64,000 nt of DNA from an uncultured Chthoniobacterales bacterium (GCA_902805675.1 CADCTA010000057.1:1-64000), one strand, 5' to 3'; shown: positions 16,679 to 25,924, counted from the first letter of the stretch. The notes: generated by a model not told the origin, from the letters alone. Numbers and translations are program-made.

Positions 16679-18871
16679 TTATGGAGTCGGCGGAGTCGTC
16701 GTCGTGCTCGCCGTCCTCGGGCCCTGCGTCAATCCGGCGAGATCCGCCAGAATGTTCAGGGTTTCGTCGCGCAGTGGATCGAGCCGTGGCTCGTCGGCAT
16801 TCTCTGAATCGGCAGTCTCAGACTCTGCGTCGCCGGCTGCTTCCGGAGCGACGGTCTTCTTGGCCGCAGCCATTTTGCCCGGATACATGATCAGCTGGAG
16901 ATTCGGGCTGTCGACGGTGTCGAGCGTGACGCGATAAATGCGGGTGTCTTCCGTCTGCCGGGCGAGACGATCTTTGGCGCGCGTTTCCTTCCGGAGCTTG
17001 TCTTCTTCGAGCTCGGCCTTGCGGACCTCTTCGTTCAGCGAGATGCGGTTTTCATCGAGCTTCTTGCGAAGGCGCTCCATGTCTTCCATCACGTAGTGGA
17101 ACTCTGGATTCTGCTTCACACGGTCGGTCGAGCGGCGCTTCAGCTCCTCGAGGAACACGTGCGGCGTCTCCGGCCATTTGGTGTATTTCGCCTTCGGCAC
17201 GGTGTCGAACGGCAACGCATTCTTCAGCGCGCCTTCGCCGAATTCCGGCAGGTCGCTCAGCGAGGGCAACACGATGTCAGATGCGACGCCGTTCAACTGC
17301 GTCGAGCCACCGGCCACGCGGTAGAACTTCTGGATGGTCAACTTGAGCGCGCCATCTTCCTGCGAGTTGCTGCCGAGCAGCGAGGTGAACCGGCCAATCT
17401 CAAGGATCGTCTGCACGGTGCCTTTGCCGAAGGTGTTTTTGTCGCCCACGACGATGGCGCGGCCGTAATCCTGTAGCGCGCCCGCGAAGATCTCGCTCGC
17501 CGATGCGCTCTGGCGGCTGGTCATCACGACGAGGGGGCCGGTGTATGCGATGCCGGGATCAGGATCGCTCGAGACAACGATGTTGCCGTTCGAGCCTTTG
17601 GTCTGCACGACGGGGCCCGACTTCAGGAACAGGCCGGTCAGCGCGATGGCCTCCTCGAGCGAACCGCCACCGTTCCGGCGCAGGTCGATCACGAGGCCGC
17701 CGACGTTCTCCTTCTTGAGCCGCTTAAGGAGCGCCTGCACGTCGCGCGTGGTGCTCTTCTGGCGCTTGTCCATGTCCGCGTAGAACGATGGCAGCGTGAT
17801 CCATCCGAGCTTCACCGTCTCGCCGTTCGCGTCCTTCTTGTGGATGATGTCGGCGCGCGCTTCCTGGTCCTTCAGCTTAATTTCATCGCGCACGAGCTCG
17901 ACGGTTTTGCGCTTCGAAGGGTCGGCCGCATCCGACGGGATGATGAGCAGGCGGACCTTCGTCCCCTTTTTGCCGCGGATCATCTCGACAACGTTGTCGA
18001 GGCGCATGTCGCGGACGTCGGTGAATTCCGCCGCGCCCTGCGCCACGGCGGTGATGCGATCTCCGACTTTCACGCCGCCGTGCTTCTGCGCCGGGCCGCC
18101 AACGACGAGGCTCTGGATCTTAGCGTAGCCGTCTTCGCTGCGGAGCATGGCGCCGATGCCGACCAGCGACAGGCCCATGTTGATGCTGAAATTTTTCAGG
18201 TCCGCTTTGCTGAGATACTCGGAGTGCGGGTCGTAGGTTTGCGCGAGGGCCGCGAGGAACAGCTTCACCTGCTCCGGCTTGTCTTCCTCGTGGACGTTCC
18301 GCATGAGGCGATCGTAGCGGCGCGCGATCAATTGCGGGCCGGGCTCAATCGGATGCTCGCTGAGCTTCTCCTGCAGCAATTCGTTGGCGATGCGTAGACG
18401 CCAGATCTCGTCGGCTTCCGCTTCGTCTTTCGGCCATGGCGCTTTCTGCCGGCTCAGGTCGATCGTCGCGTCCGGCTTCACTTCCGGCGGGTTGTTGACG
18501 AGTTGCTTTACCTTCGCGACGCGGTCATCGACGCGCTTCATGTAGAGCTCGTAGATTTCGAAGGCTGGCTTCAGGTTGCCCAGCAAAACGTCGTCATCGA
18601 TCGACGTGCCGTATTTCGTATACAGCATGTCGACATCCTGCTGGGTGAAGAAGAGGTGGCTGAAATCGAGCAGCTCCAGGTACGTCTTGAGGAATTTCTT
18701 CGAGACCTCATCGTTCAGCGGCTGATGGGTGTAATGGCCCTCTTCGAGGAGGCGACCGACGGAGACCGCGACCTGCTCCAGATCCGATTTCGCCTGCAGC
18801 GGCTGCACCGCCAACGCGAACGTCAGAATTGAGGCGGGGAGAGCGAGAGAGAGGCGGAAGTGAGACTTCAT
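16679..18871 (-). CDS. prc: Carboxy-terminal processing (tail-specific) protease, S41 family
   Basis: A 730-aa periplasmic serine protease of the Prc/Tsp type. It has a signal peptide (MKSHFRLSLALPASILTFALA...QA), an N-terminal helical domain, a PDZ domain (about residues 230-310 with SLVGIGAMLRSEDG and VKVGDRI) and the S41 catalytic domain. The Ser-Lys dyad is Ser457 in SRQSASASEIF and Lys483 in TFGKGTVQ. A C-terminal DUF3340-like region and an acidic, Thr/Pro-rich tail follow. These enzymes degrade or trim periplasmic proteins and regulate peptidoglycan hydrolases. The ATG at 18871 gives the clean signal peptide; one 33 bases upstream adds MSATFPNRFFR. The length matches Prc (682 in E. coli) plus the tail. 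Confidence 0.93.
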   Translation of the reverse strand: MKSHFRLSLALPASILTFALAVQPLQAKSDLEQVAVSVGRLLEEGHYTHQPLNDEVSKKFLKTYLELLDFSHLFFTQQDVDMLYTKYGTSIDDDVLLGNLKPAFEIYELYMKRVDDRVAKVKQLVNNPPEVKPDATIDLSRQKAPWPKDEAEADEIWRLRIANELLQEKLSEHPIEPGPQLIARRYDRLMRNVHEEDKPEQVKLFLAALAQTYDPHSEYLSKADLKNFSINMGLSLVGIGAMLRSEDGYAKIQSLVVGGPAQKHGGVKVGDRITAVAQGAAEFTDVRDMRLDNVVEMIRGKKGTKVRLLIIPSDAADPSKRKTVELVRDEIKLKDQEARADIIHKKDANGETVKLGWITLPSFYADMDKRQKSTTRDVQALLKRLKKENVGGLVIDLRRNGGGSLEEAIALTGLFLKSGPVVQTKGSNGNIVVSSDPDPGIAYTGPLVVMTSRQSASASEIFAGALQDYGRAIVVGDKNTFGKGTVQTILEIGRFTSLLGSNSQEDGALKLTIQKFYRVAGGSTQLNGVASDIVLPSLSDLPEFGEGALKNALPFDTVPKAKYTKWPETPHVFLEELKRRSTDRVKQNPEFHYVMEDMERLRKKLDENRISLNEEVRKAELEEDKLRKETRAKDRLARQTEDTRIYRVTLDTVDSPNLQLIMYPGKMAAAKKTVAPEAAGDAESETADSENADEPRLDPLRDETLNILADLAGLTQGPRTASTTTTPPTP

Positions 18872-19058
18872 TCGGAAAAAGCGGTTTGGGAAAGTCGCAG
18901 ACATCGTAATTCAGCGCAACATGGCGAGCTCGTCGTTACTGCGCAGTGAGTGAGACAACGCGTGGGCGCGAAGATTCAAAGACTGCACGTAAAAACGTAT
19001 GTCGCAGCGGTTTTGACCGCAGCTTCCGTTCCGTTGGGTTGAGAATGATCTATGATCT

Positions 19059-19149
19059 GTCATTCCGAGCGAAGTCGAGGAATCCCGTGGCTTCCCGTGA
19101 GGTGGCGCCACGGGGTTCCTCCACTCCGCTGCGCTTCGGTCGGAATGAC
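19059..19149. repeat. Palindromic repeat family D, copy 2
   Basis: A 91-bp element with ends GTCATTCCGAGCGAAG and CTTCGGTCGGAATGAC and the inner pair CGAGGAATCCCGTGG / CCACGGGGTTCCTCC. It lies between divergent prc and the MBL hydrolase gene, 36 bases before the latter's start. It is shorter in the middle than copy 1. Confidence 0.85.
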
Positions 19150-19184
19150 AGTGCTTATTTAGCTTCCTGAGAGAAAAACCAGCC

Positions 19185-19796
19185 ATGACCTACCAAACTT
19201 TCTGCGGCGGCATCTTCGAGACGAATTGCTATCTCCTCGAGTCGCCGGAAGGGCCGATCCTGTTCGACGCGCCGGACGGTGCGTGCGATTGGCTCGAGTC
19301 GCAGGGCATCGAGCCGAAGATGCTATTGCTGACGCACGGGCACTTCGATCACGTGCCTGATGTGGCGAAGATCAAACGACGCTTCGGTTGCCCGCTCGGC
19401 TGCCATGCCGACACGGTGCCGATGATCTCGGAGCCGAACTTCTTCCGAAAGGTCGGGTTCGCGCTCGAGATCGAAACGGCCGAGCCGGATTTCCTGATCG
19501 AGGAAACGCCATCGCGCGCGTTTCTCGGGCGCGAGTTTCAGGTGCTCGATGTCCCGGGGCACTCACCCGGCAGCTTATGCTTCCTCTCGCGCGAAGAAGC
19601 GCTGCTCATCGGCGGCGATGTGCTGTTCGCGGGCGGCGTCGGGCGATGGGATCTGCCCGGCGGCGATGGTGAGCTGCTCTTCGACGGCATCCGCAAAAAG
19701 CTCTACCCGCTCGGTGACGACGTCACCGTTTTAGCCGGACATGGTCCGCCGACCACGATCGGCGTGGAGCGGCGGACCAATCCGTTCGTGCGCTAG
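19185..19796 (+). CDS. MBL-fold metallo-hydrolase (glyoxalase II-like)
   Basis: A 203-aa metallo-beta-lactamase-fold protein. The metal-binding motif THGHFDH is at residues 50-56, with further ligands in VPGHSPGS (about 124), GGDVLFAG (about 143) and AGHGPPT (about 188). The size and motif order fit the small hydroxyacylglutathione hydrolase-like or persulfide dioxygenase-like group; no C-terminal glutathione-binding domain is present, so the substrate is unknown. The start ATG is preceded by a GAGAG-type ribosome site. It is transcribed alone and converges with the next minus-strand gene. Confidence 0.85.
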   Translation: MTYQTFCGGIFETNCYLLESPEGPILFDAPDGACDWLESQGIEPKMLLLTHGHFDHVPDVAKIKRRFGCPLGCHADTVPMISEPNFFRKVGFALEIETAEPDFLIEETPSRAFLGREFQVLDVPGHSPGSLCFLSREEALLIGGDVLFAGGVGRWDLPGGDGELLFDGIRKKLYPLGDDVTVLAGHGPPTTIGVERRTNPFVR

Positions 19797-19802
19797 AGGC
19801 GC

Positions 19803-20225
19803 TTACCGCCAGCCGCGGGGGCGATCGTCGTCCCAACGATCGCGGCGGTCGCCACGGGAGCGCAGATCCTCGCGGATCGCGTAAAGCTCGGCGCGCACCT
19901 GCTCGATGCGGCGGCGGGTCTCATACGGTGGAACAACGCGGCGGTTGTATTCGTAGTTCAAGCGATCGGCGGCACGCAGCACCCGATCGAAGCGAGCGCG
20001 AACGCGGGGAACTCCGCCGCGGAAGGTGCGGAGTTCGAAGCGGACCTGCTGGATCTCGCGGTTCAGCCGGTCGAGTTCATAGCCGGCCCGGCGGTCTCCT
20101 CGGCCGCTGCCCGGGACGAGGCGGACGCCCGGTGTCTCAACGACAATGCGCTGGGCGGAAGCATCCGCGGCAAACATCGAGAGTCCGGCCGCGATGATGG
20201 TGAGAGATAAAGCTAGTTTTTTCAT
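19803..20225 (-). CDS. Small secreted arginine-rich protein, unknown function
   Basis: A 140-aa protein with a clear signal peptide (MKKLALSLTIIAAG...DASA-Q, cleavage about residue 24). The mature part is highly charged (many Arg and Asp/Glu), with heptad-like helices YELDRLNREIQQVRFELR and RRRIEQVRAELYAIRED, and a disordered RGDRRDRWDDDRPRGWR tail. I do not recognise a family; it looks like a small periplasmic helical protein. It lies 85 bases downstream of the AmgK-like gene, in the same orientation. Confidence 0.7.
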   Translation of the reverse strand: MKKLALSLTIIAAGLSMFAADASAQRIVVETPGVRLVPGSGRGDRRAGYELDRLNREIQQVRFELRTFRGGVPRVRARFDRVLRAADRLNYEYNRRVVPPYETRRRIEQVRAELYAIREDLRSRGDRRDRWDDDRPRGWR

Positions 20226-20310
20226 ATTGATCTCCTGTTGCGAGAGTCTGACGCAGCCTCGCTCCCATACATTCGATCAAAATGGGCGGCTTGAGCGTGC
20301 CGCCAGCCAG

Positions 20311-21315
20311 CTAGCGCAGGCTCGCGAGTACGTCGTGCAACTTCTCGGCCCCGTCTCGCTGAGCGACGATGCCGATTAACGAAGCGAGCGCCGCCGGTAT
20401 GTGCGACAGGAACGCCTTGTTGCCTTTGACGAGGCCAAGGAACCCGTACGCGCCCAGTGCCTGCATGAGACGCTGCATCGCGCATAGCTGTAGTAGCTCC
20501 GCGCATTGATGCGGCACGGGATCGCCGGCGGCCGCGCGCGCTGCGCAATAGTCGCTAAAGAGTTGCTCGCGCTCTTCCGGCGTGAACGTGACGTAAGGAT
20601 CGTAGAGCAGCGAGGCGAGATCGTATTCAGCGAGACCCGGCCGCATGCCTTGGAAGTCGATGAGATAAGCCTGGTTCTGGCGGATGATGATGTTCTGCGA
20701 CTGGAAATCGCGATGAACCAGCACGCGCGGCAGCTCGGCGAGTCGGTGCGGGATCTCCCCGAGGGCAGGCAAAGCTGCAAGCTCCGCGAGCTGCGCTTCA
20801 TCCAGCCCGAAGTAGCGGCCCAGGCAATTCTCGAAGAAATACTGCTGCTCCCAAGAGTAGAGCGTCGCGTCGAACTCCGGCGGGAAGTCGTTTCGGATCC
20901 GGTCGGCCGCGGCGTGCGGCAGGGAGTGGAGTTTTGCGACTTCTTCCAGCGCGGAGTCGTAGAGCGCGCGGCGGACGATCCAGCTCTCATCGCGATAGCT
21001 CCAGAGGTCGGTCTCCCCGAGGTCTTCGATCCAGATTAGCCCTTCCTCTGGATCATGGAAATAAACGCGCGGCGTGCGGATGCCGTTCGCGCCCAGGAAC
21101 TCGGCTACCTGCACGTAAAGCCGGTTCTCTTCACGCTCGAGATTGTACTTAACCAGGATGAGCGTCTGATCCGGCGACGAACGCACACGATAAAACCTGC
21201 GATCGGACCCGCCTTTCTCGATCGGCGTGATGTCCACCTGTGCGTCGCCCAGACGCGGAAAATGGATGCGCGTCTGGCGCAGCAGCAGGTCGCGGGAGCT
21301 AGATGTCGACGTCAC
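20311..21315 (-). CDS. AmgK-like sugar kinase (aminoglycoside phosphotransferase fold)
   Basis: A 334-aa kinase-fold protein. GGSDRRFYRV forms the nucleotide loop, LVHRDFQSQNIII the catalytic loop and LIDFQGMRPGLAEYDLASLLYDP the metal-binding DFQ motif. The 'HRDF..QN...DFQ....YDLASLL' combination is that of AmgK, which phosphorylates MurNAc/GlcNAc at the anomeric carbon in the peptidoglycan-recycling bypass found in Pseudomonas. A GTG at 21315 is chosen as start because it overlaps the stop of the upstream nucleotidyltransferase by 15 bases; the longer frame has unrelated sequence overlapping that gene. Pairing with a MurU-like gene supports the role. Confidence 0.78.
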   Translation of the reverse strand: MTSTSSSRDLLLRQTRIHFPRLGDAQVDITPIEKGGSDRRFYRVRSSPDQTLILVKYNLEREENRLYVQVAEFLGANGIRTPRVYFHDPEEGLIWIEDLGETDLWSYRDESWIVRRALYDSALEEVAKLHSLPHAAADRIRNDFPPEFDATLYSWEQQYFFENCLGRYFGLDEAQLAELAALPALGEIPHRLAELPRVLVHRDFQSQNIIIRQNQAYLIDFQGMRPGLAEYDLASLLYDPYVTFTPEEREQLFSDYCAARAAAGDPVPHQCAELLQLCAMQRLMQALGAYGFLGLVKGNKAFLSHIPAALASLIGIVAQRDGAEKLHDVLASLR

Positions 21316-22243
21316 GGAGGATGCCCTGGGCGGTTTGGTGGGAGCGGACGATACAGTTCCGCAGCTCGCTTCGTGAAGCGATTTGTGCGCCAGGCCACAC
21401 GATTGTGTTCTCGAGAATCGCACCCGCTCCGACACGCGATCCCGCGCCGACAGAGCACGTGCCGCAGAGCTTTGCACTTGGATCCACCTCGGCGTCGGGC
21501 GCGATGCGCAGCGGCCATCTTTCGTCTGTCACATACCGTGGTTTCCACGGCTCCACCGCGATCGTGCGATGCGCCTCCAGGTATCCTGAGCGAGAGCCGA
21601 TGTTGAACCACTTCCCGTGGTTCAGGGCTACGCCACCGATCTTGCCGCCTTCTCCGATCCATTTCAGCACGACCGGGATGAACGACGTCTTCTTCTTCGA
21701 CGCGATGCGCTCGAAGATCGTTGGATTCCAAACCGCGACGCCCGCGAAGTCGCACGTGCCTTTGGTGCCGAACTTGCCGGCGATGTCGGTGACGCGGCCA
21801 TCCGTCAGCGCGATGTCGGTGGAGAGGCCATCCTCGCGCAAGCCGAGTGTGACGTCGTTCCCCTTCGCGAAATGCTCATCGATCAATGGCTGCAGCTCGA
21901 TGTCGGTGAGAATGTCACCGCTGTAGGTGATGAACGGCTCGTCCGCGCGCAGCAGCGGTTCGGCGTTTTTGATTCCGCCGCCGGTCTCGAGCAGGTCCGG
22001 CTCGTGCGCCAGCTTCACCGGCAGCCCTTCGTACTCGCCGCTGCCGAAAACCGCCTCGAATTCCTCCGGCAGCCGATGGGTATTGATGACGAACGAGTCG
22101 ACGCCCATGCTGCGCAAATGATCGAGCGAGAACGTGATCAGCTGCTTGTTGAAGATCGGCACGAGCGGCTTCGGCATGTGCTCCGTCATCGGACGCAGCC
22201 GCAGACCCAACCCGGCGCCAAGCACAAATGCCTGCCTGATCAT
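21299..22243 (-). CDS. MurU-like sugar-1-phosphate nucleotidyltransferase with beta-helix tail
   Basis: A 314-aa nucleotidyltransferase. GAGLGLRLRPMTEHMPKPLVP is the (degenerate) G-x-G-x-R-x-x-P-x-T...PKP nucleotide loop, LLETGGGIKNAEPLL matches the MurU signature, and SGDILTDIEL is the metal-binding loop. The C-terminal ~70 residues form hexapeptide repeats (PDAEVDPSAKLCGTCSVGAGSRVGAG, split 237-262), a left-handed beta-helix that Pseudomonas MurU lacks. With the adjacent AmgK-like kinase it probably makes UDP-MurNAc from recycled MurNAc-1-phosphate, or another NDP-sugar. The ATG at 22243 (MIRQAFVLGAG) is preferred over 22273. Confidence 0.8.
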   Translation of the reverse strand: MIRQAFVLGAGLGLRLRPMTEHMPKPLVPIFNKQLITFSLDHLRSMGVDSFVINTHRLPEEFEAVFGSGEYEGLPVKLAHEPDLLETGGGIKNAEPLLRADEPFITYSGDILTDIELQPLIDEHFAKGNDVTLGLREDGLSTDIALTDGRVTDIAGKFGTKGTCDFAGVAVWNPTIFERIASKKKTSFIPVVLKWIGEGGKIGGVALNHGKWFNIGSRSGYLEAHRTIAVEPWKPRYVTDERWPLRIAPDAEVDPSAKLCGTCSVGAGSRVGAGAILENTIVWPGAQIASRSELRNCIVRSHQTAQGILRDVDI

Positions 22244-22315
22244 GCGCCCGTGTTTTCGTGCATCCGCGAACACGATCTTTAGACTCGGCTCCTCGCAAGT
22301 GAAAAGCTGTGGAAA

Positions 22316-22780
22316 ATGGATGGCGCTCGCCCGATGACTCCTCAGGTTGAGATTACGTTGCGCCGCGCCACGGAAGCGGACGCGAAGGTGGCGGCTGAAT
22401 TATCGGAGCAGCTCGGCTATCCGATCACTGCGGAAGCGATGCGGCGCCGCATCGTCACAATCCTCGCGAATCCCGAGCACGACGTGATTATCGCGCAACG
22501 TCGCGCGCAGGTTTGCGGTTGGGTGCATGTGCACGTCCAGCAACTACTGGAAGCTGAGCCGCGGGGCGAAATCCTCGGGCTTGTCGTGTCGCGCGATCTG
22601 CGCCGCGCCGGGCTCGGTCGACTGCTCATGGAGGAGGCGGAACGCTGGGTGCGCGACCGCGGACTCGATCTCATGGTCCTGCGCAGCAACGTGCAACGGC
22701 CGGAAAGTCATGCGTTCTATCCGGCAATCGGATACGAGCACTTCAAGACCCAGGCCGCTTACCGCAAGCGTCTGCGCTGA
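22316..22780 (+). CDS. GNAT-family N-acetyltransferase
   Basis: A 154-aa GNAT protein. The acetyl-CoA site is seen in LGLVVSRDLRRAGLGRLLME (motif A, R/Q-x-x-G-x-G/A as RRAGLG, about residues 98-103), and RPESHAFYPAIGYEHFKTQ is motif B. The protein could begin at the ATG at 22334 (MTPQVEITLRR), which removes six residues; there is no strong ribosome site for either. It is transcribed divergently from the MurU-like gene. The acceptor substrate cannot be predicted. Confidence 0.8.
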   Translation: MDGARPMTPQVEITLRRATEADAKVAAELSEQLGYPITAEAMRRRIVTILANPEHDVIIAQRRAQVCGWVHVHVQQLLEAEPRGEILGLVVSRDLRRAGLGRLLMEEAERWVRDRGLDLMVLRSNVQRPESHAFYPAIGYEHFKTQAAYRKRLR

Positions 22781-22837
22781 GCCTTTCGTGCGCAGGGCGC
22801 CGCGCGCAGCCGTGGCGGGGTGGGCGGCGTGCCGCGG

Positions 22838-22930
22838 GATGCCACGCAGGGTCCTTGGATCGCGTTCGCCGAAAAGCCTGCCACAGCAGCCTGCGTGAGG
22901 TCCTTCGCCGTCTATGCGGCTCAGGATGAC
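22838..22930. repeat. Palindromic repeat family C, truncated copy
   Basis: The right half, CTGCGTGAGGTCCTTCGCCG...CTCAGGATGAC (22891-22930), is clear. The inner CACGCAGGGTCCTTGG (from about 22843) pairs with it, but the expected left end GTCATCCTGAG is missing. It lies between two convergent genes, just before the aspartyl protease stop. Confidence 0.65.
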
Positions 22931-22947
22931 CGCGCTCGCGCTTTCGC

Positions 22948-23982
22948 CTACAGCTTCAGGTAAAGCGTTTTGGTCCCGAAATCGATGATGCCGTTGTGGC
23001 GCTGCAGGATCTCGGAGCCGAGCAACCCGGCGACCGGCGGCGATGCCTCGAGCAAGCCAGTGCGGATGAGCCCCTCGAGATTGATCACACCGACCTCTTT
23101 GCCGCGCAGCTGAACAGAACCGACCGACATCCGCGAGATCGTCGCGAGCTGCACGCCACGCTGCTTCAGGTTCACCCCGGCAGAACTGTAAGGCGTGTCG
23201 CGCATCGGGATCTTCATCCGCTTGACGAAACCTTGATGGAGCAGCGTCGCGAAAGCTCCCGTGTCCACCATCAGCTTCGCCTTTCGGCCATTCACGCTGC
23301 CGTCGACGTAGAGATTGTAGCCGCTGCTGACCGACATCGGGACGCGGCTGTAGCCCGCGTAATTCATGCCCGGCACGCCGCCGCGCACGTTTGGGTCGAT
23401 CTTCAAAATCAACACCTGATTGCGGCAATCGAGCACGGCATGCGTCGGGAAAAGAACGTCCGCCCCGAGGATGCCGTCGATCGCCTGCTCCTTCATCAGC
23501 TTCGCCGCACGTCGCGAGCCGCCTAGGTCCACGGCGACCATCGGCTCGTCGACGAGGTTCAACGCCCCGAGCTGCAAACCACGCGCCACGACGACATTGT
23601 TGTACGTACCATTGATCCTCAGCCGCGTGGGCACGTCGCCGTTCGCTTTCGCCGGCGTGAGGCCGAAGTGGGCGACGCGGTGAATGGCGATCGCACTAAC
23701 TGGCGCACCTGAGTCGACGCCGAGCAACGCCGGCTTGCCGTTGATGCGCGCGCGGACGAGCAGGTGATTCTGACGCGACCGCTCCAGCGGCAGCGCCTGA
23801 AATTGCAGGCTCCGCCCGGCAGCAGGGGCGCTCCATACGGTTTGCTCGCGCGCGGTGAATGGCACGCGGCGCTCCGCAGAAAAAGCCGGCGTCGCCAACG
23901 CTAGCACGACCAGCGCGGGCCCGAGAATGCGCGCCGAAAAACCCCCCGTAAGTATCAACACGCGCCGAGGATAACACATCAT
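22948..23982 (-). CDS. Secreted protein with two retropepsin-like aspartyl protease domains
   Basis: A 344-aa protein with a signal peptide or signal anchor (about residues 15-36, ATPAFSA). Two tandem pepsin/retropepsin-like domains follow. The first has GVDSGAPVSAIA (about 88-99) and a second-half IDGILGADVL; the second has MVDTGAFATLLH (about 239-250) and VAGLLGSEIL. Both keep the D-[ST]-G catalytic triplet and the hydrophobic-Gly flap-end motif, so one chain could make a pseudo-dimeric active site. Similar periplasmic proteins are annotated as aspartyl protease family with unknown substrates. Confidence 0.85.
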   Translation of the reverse strand: MMCYPRRVLILTGGFSARILGPALVVLALATPAFSAERRVPFTAREQTVWSAPAAGRSLQFQALPLERSRQNHLLVRARINGKPALLGVDSGAPVSAIAIHRVAHFGLTPAKANGDVPTRLRINGTYNNVVVARGLQLGALNLVDEPMVAVDLGGSRRAAKLMKEQAIDGILGADVLFPTHAVLDCRNQVLILKIDPNVRGGVPGMNYAGYSRVPMSVSSGYNLYVDGSVNGRKAKLMVDTGAFATLLHQGFVKRMKIPMRDTPYSSAGVNLKQRGVQLATISRMSVGSVQLRGKEVGVINLEGLIRTGLLEASPPVAGLLGSEILQRHNGIIDFGTKTLYLKL

Positions 23983-24153
23983 GCCGCCCGCTAATACGCT
24001 TGATATCGACGGGTGGATTCGGCCATCGACAGATTAGCGGTGTGCTCGGCAGCCAAGCGGAGGGCGTCCGGATGGCTCGTGGCGCTACAAGATCGTGCGC
24101 CTAACGACCGCCGACACGGTCCCGGCGGACATCTCGTTTACAGAGCCGTAGCG

Positions 24154-25797
24154 CTAGTCAGGTGTTTCGCCGCGGTCGACGGCGTGCCGGAACGTGCGGT
24201 AGCTCACGACCTCTTCCTTGATCTTCGGCAGCAGCGCGTAAAGCGCGATGAAGTTCGGGAAACACATCGCGAAGATCAGCGCGTCGCTCAGGCGCAGCAC
24301 GTTGTCGAGGGTCGCGGCGGCGCCGAACACCACGCAGAGGCAGAAGATTAGCTTGTAGATGATATCGACCTTTGCGCTGCGACCAAAGATGTAGGCTGTC
24401 GCCTGCTGGCCGTAGTACGACCAGGTGATCATGGTCGAGAACGCGAACAGGAAAACGGCCACGAAGAGCATGTAGGGGAACCAGCTGATCACGCTGCCGA
24501 ACGCGCGCGAAGTCACGGCGATGCCCGCCGCCGTCGACGCTTCGTTTGCCGCCACCCGCTCCTGCGTCACGACAATGACGAGCGCGCTCATCGTGCAGAT
24601 GATCACCGTATCCACGAACGGCTCGAGCAGCGCGACGTAGCCTTCGCTCGCGGGCCGCCGCGTCCGCACTGCGGCGTGCGCAATTGGTGCGGAACCGAAG
24701 CCAGCCTCGTTCGAGAACGCGGCCCGGCGGACGCCAGAAATCAGCACGCCGAAGAAGCCGCCGTAAAGCGCGTTGTTGCTAAACGCCTCGCCAAAGATGG
24801 TGCCGAATGCGGCCGGCAGGTCGGCAAAATGCGCGATCAGCACGTACAGGCACGTCAAGACGTAAAAGATGCACATGAACGGCACTAATTTGTCCGTCAC
24901 GTTCGCGATGCTCCTGATGCCGCCAATGATGACTATCCCGCTCAGGATCGCCATGGCGATGCCGAAGAGCCAGCCTTTGCCGAACCAGAACCCTGCCTCG
25001 CCGCCGGTGATCGTGACGAGCTGAGTGAACGCCTGGTTTACCTGAAACATGCACCCGGCGCCGAACGTGCCGCCAAGGCAGGAGATCGCGAACAGGACTG
25101 CGAGAACCTTGCCCCACGTCGGCCAGCCGCGCTCCGCGAAGCCTTTGCGCAGCGTGTACATCGATCCGCCGTAGATCTTCCCGTCAGCGCCGACGTCGCG
25201 GTAGCGGACGCCAAGCGTGACTTCACAGAATTTCGTCGTCATTCCGATGATGCCGCAGAGCACCATCCAGAACGTTGCACCGGGCCCGCCGATACTGACT
25301 GCGATCGCAACGCCGGCGATGTTACCGAGGCCAACCGTGCCGGAGACGGCGGCGGTCAATGCTTGAAAGTGCGAGATCTCGCCAGGGTCGCTCGCGGAGG
25401 AATATTTGCCGCGGACGGTGCGAAGAGCGACTCCGAAGCCGGTGATATTGATGAAGCCGAAGTAGAGCGTGAAAAACACGCCACTCCCGACGAGGAGATA
25501 TAGAACCCACGGGGTGGCGAGCACCGGGTAATCACTGAACGCAGTGCCCGCCGGGAAGAAGATGATGCGTTCTGCCACATCTGCCGGGACCTTGACGAGG
25601 CCATCCAGCATTTGGTCGACGCCTTGCGGACGCGCTGTTTGTACTGGGGACGGCGCAATCGACCCGCTCGGGACAGGTGAATCCTCCTGCGCCTGTAACT
25701 GCGGAACCATCGTCACAGCAACGGCGGCGCAGCAGAGCGCCAGTAACAATTTCGTCAATTTATTGCTGTTGCCGATCAACGCGCAGGAGCTGTGCAT
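24154..25797 (-). CDS. Alanine/glycine:cation symporter (AGCS family)
   Basis: A 547-aa inner-membrane transporter. The AGCS signature is SGTVGLGNIAGVAIAVSIGGPGATFWM (split about residues 152-178), with the family motifs FSNEAGFGSAPIAHA and TWSYYGQQ. It imports alanine or glycine with sodium or protons. The ATG at 25797 is chosen because it begins a signal-like leader (LLLALCCAAVAVTMVPQLQA-Q); the frame is open for a further 83 codons but those overlap the divergent permease gene. The apparently cleavable leader and Pro/Gln-rich segment before the first helix are extra relative to E. coli YaaJ-type members. Confidence 0.92.
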   Translation of the reverse strand: MHSSCALIGNSNKLTKLLLALCCAAVAVTMVPQLQAQEDSPVPSGSIAPSPVQTARPQGVDQMLDGLVKVPADVAERIIFFPAGTAFSDYPVLATPWVLYLLVGSGVFFTLYFGFINITGFGVALRTVRGKYSSASDPGEISHFQALTAAVSGTVGLGNIAGVAIAVSIGGPGATFWMVLCGIIGMTTKFCEVTLGVRYRDVGADGKIYGGSMYTLRKGFAERGWPTWGKVLAVLFAISCLGGTFGAGCMFQVNQAFTQLVTITGGEAGFWFGKGWLFGIAMAILSGIVIIGGIRSIANVTDKLVPFMCIFYVLTCLYVLIAHFADLPAAFGTIFGEAFSNNALYGGFFGVLISGVRRAAFSNEAGFGSAPIAHAAVRTRRPASEGYVALLEPFVDTVIICTMSALVIVVTQERVAANEASTAAGIAVTSRAFGSVISWFPYMLFVAVFLFAFSTMITWSYYGQQATAYIFGRSAKVDIIYKLIFCLCVVFGAAATLDNVLRLSDALIFAMCFPNFIALYALLPKIKEEVVSYRTFRHAVDRGETPD

Positions 25798-25924
25798 GCG
25801 CGTGCATAGTAACTCTGCGTGATACACGCGATCTAAAACGCCAATAATATCGCGTCGGTTCGTCACGCCGCGTTCGCTGTCACTTCTTGCGTCGCAGAGC
25901 CGCAATCGATAGACAAGCACACGG
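25798..25924. promoter_or_regulatory. Divergent promoter region between two transporter genes
   Basis: These 127 bases separate the start codons of the AGCS symporter (minus) and the APC permease (plus), so both promoters must lie here. I see no operator-like palindrome. Confidence 0.4.
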
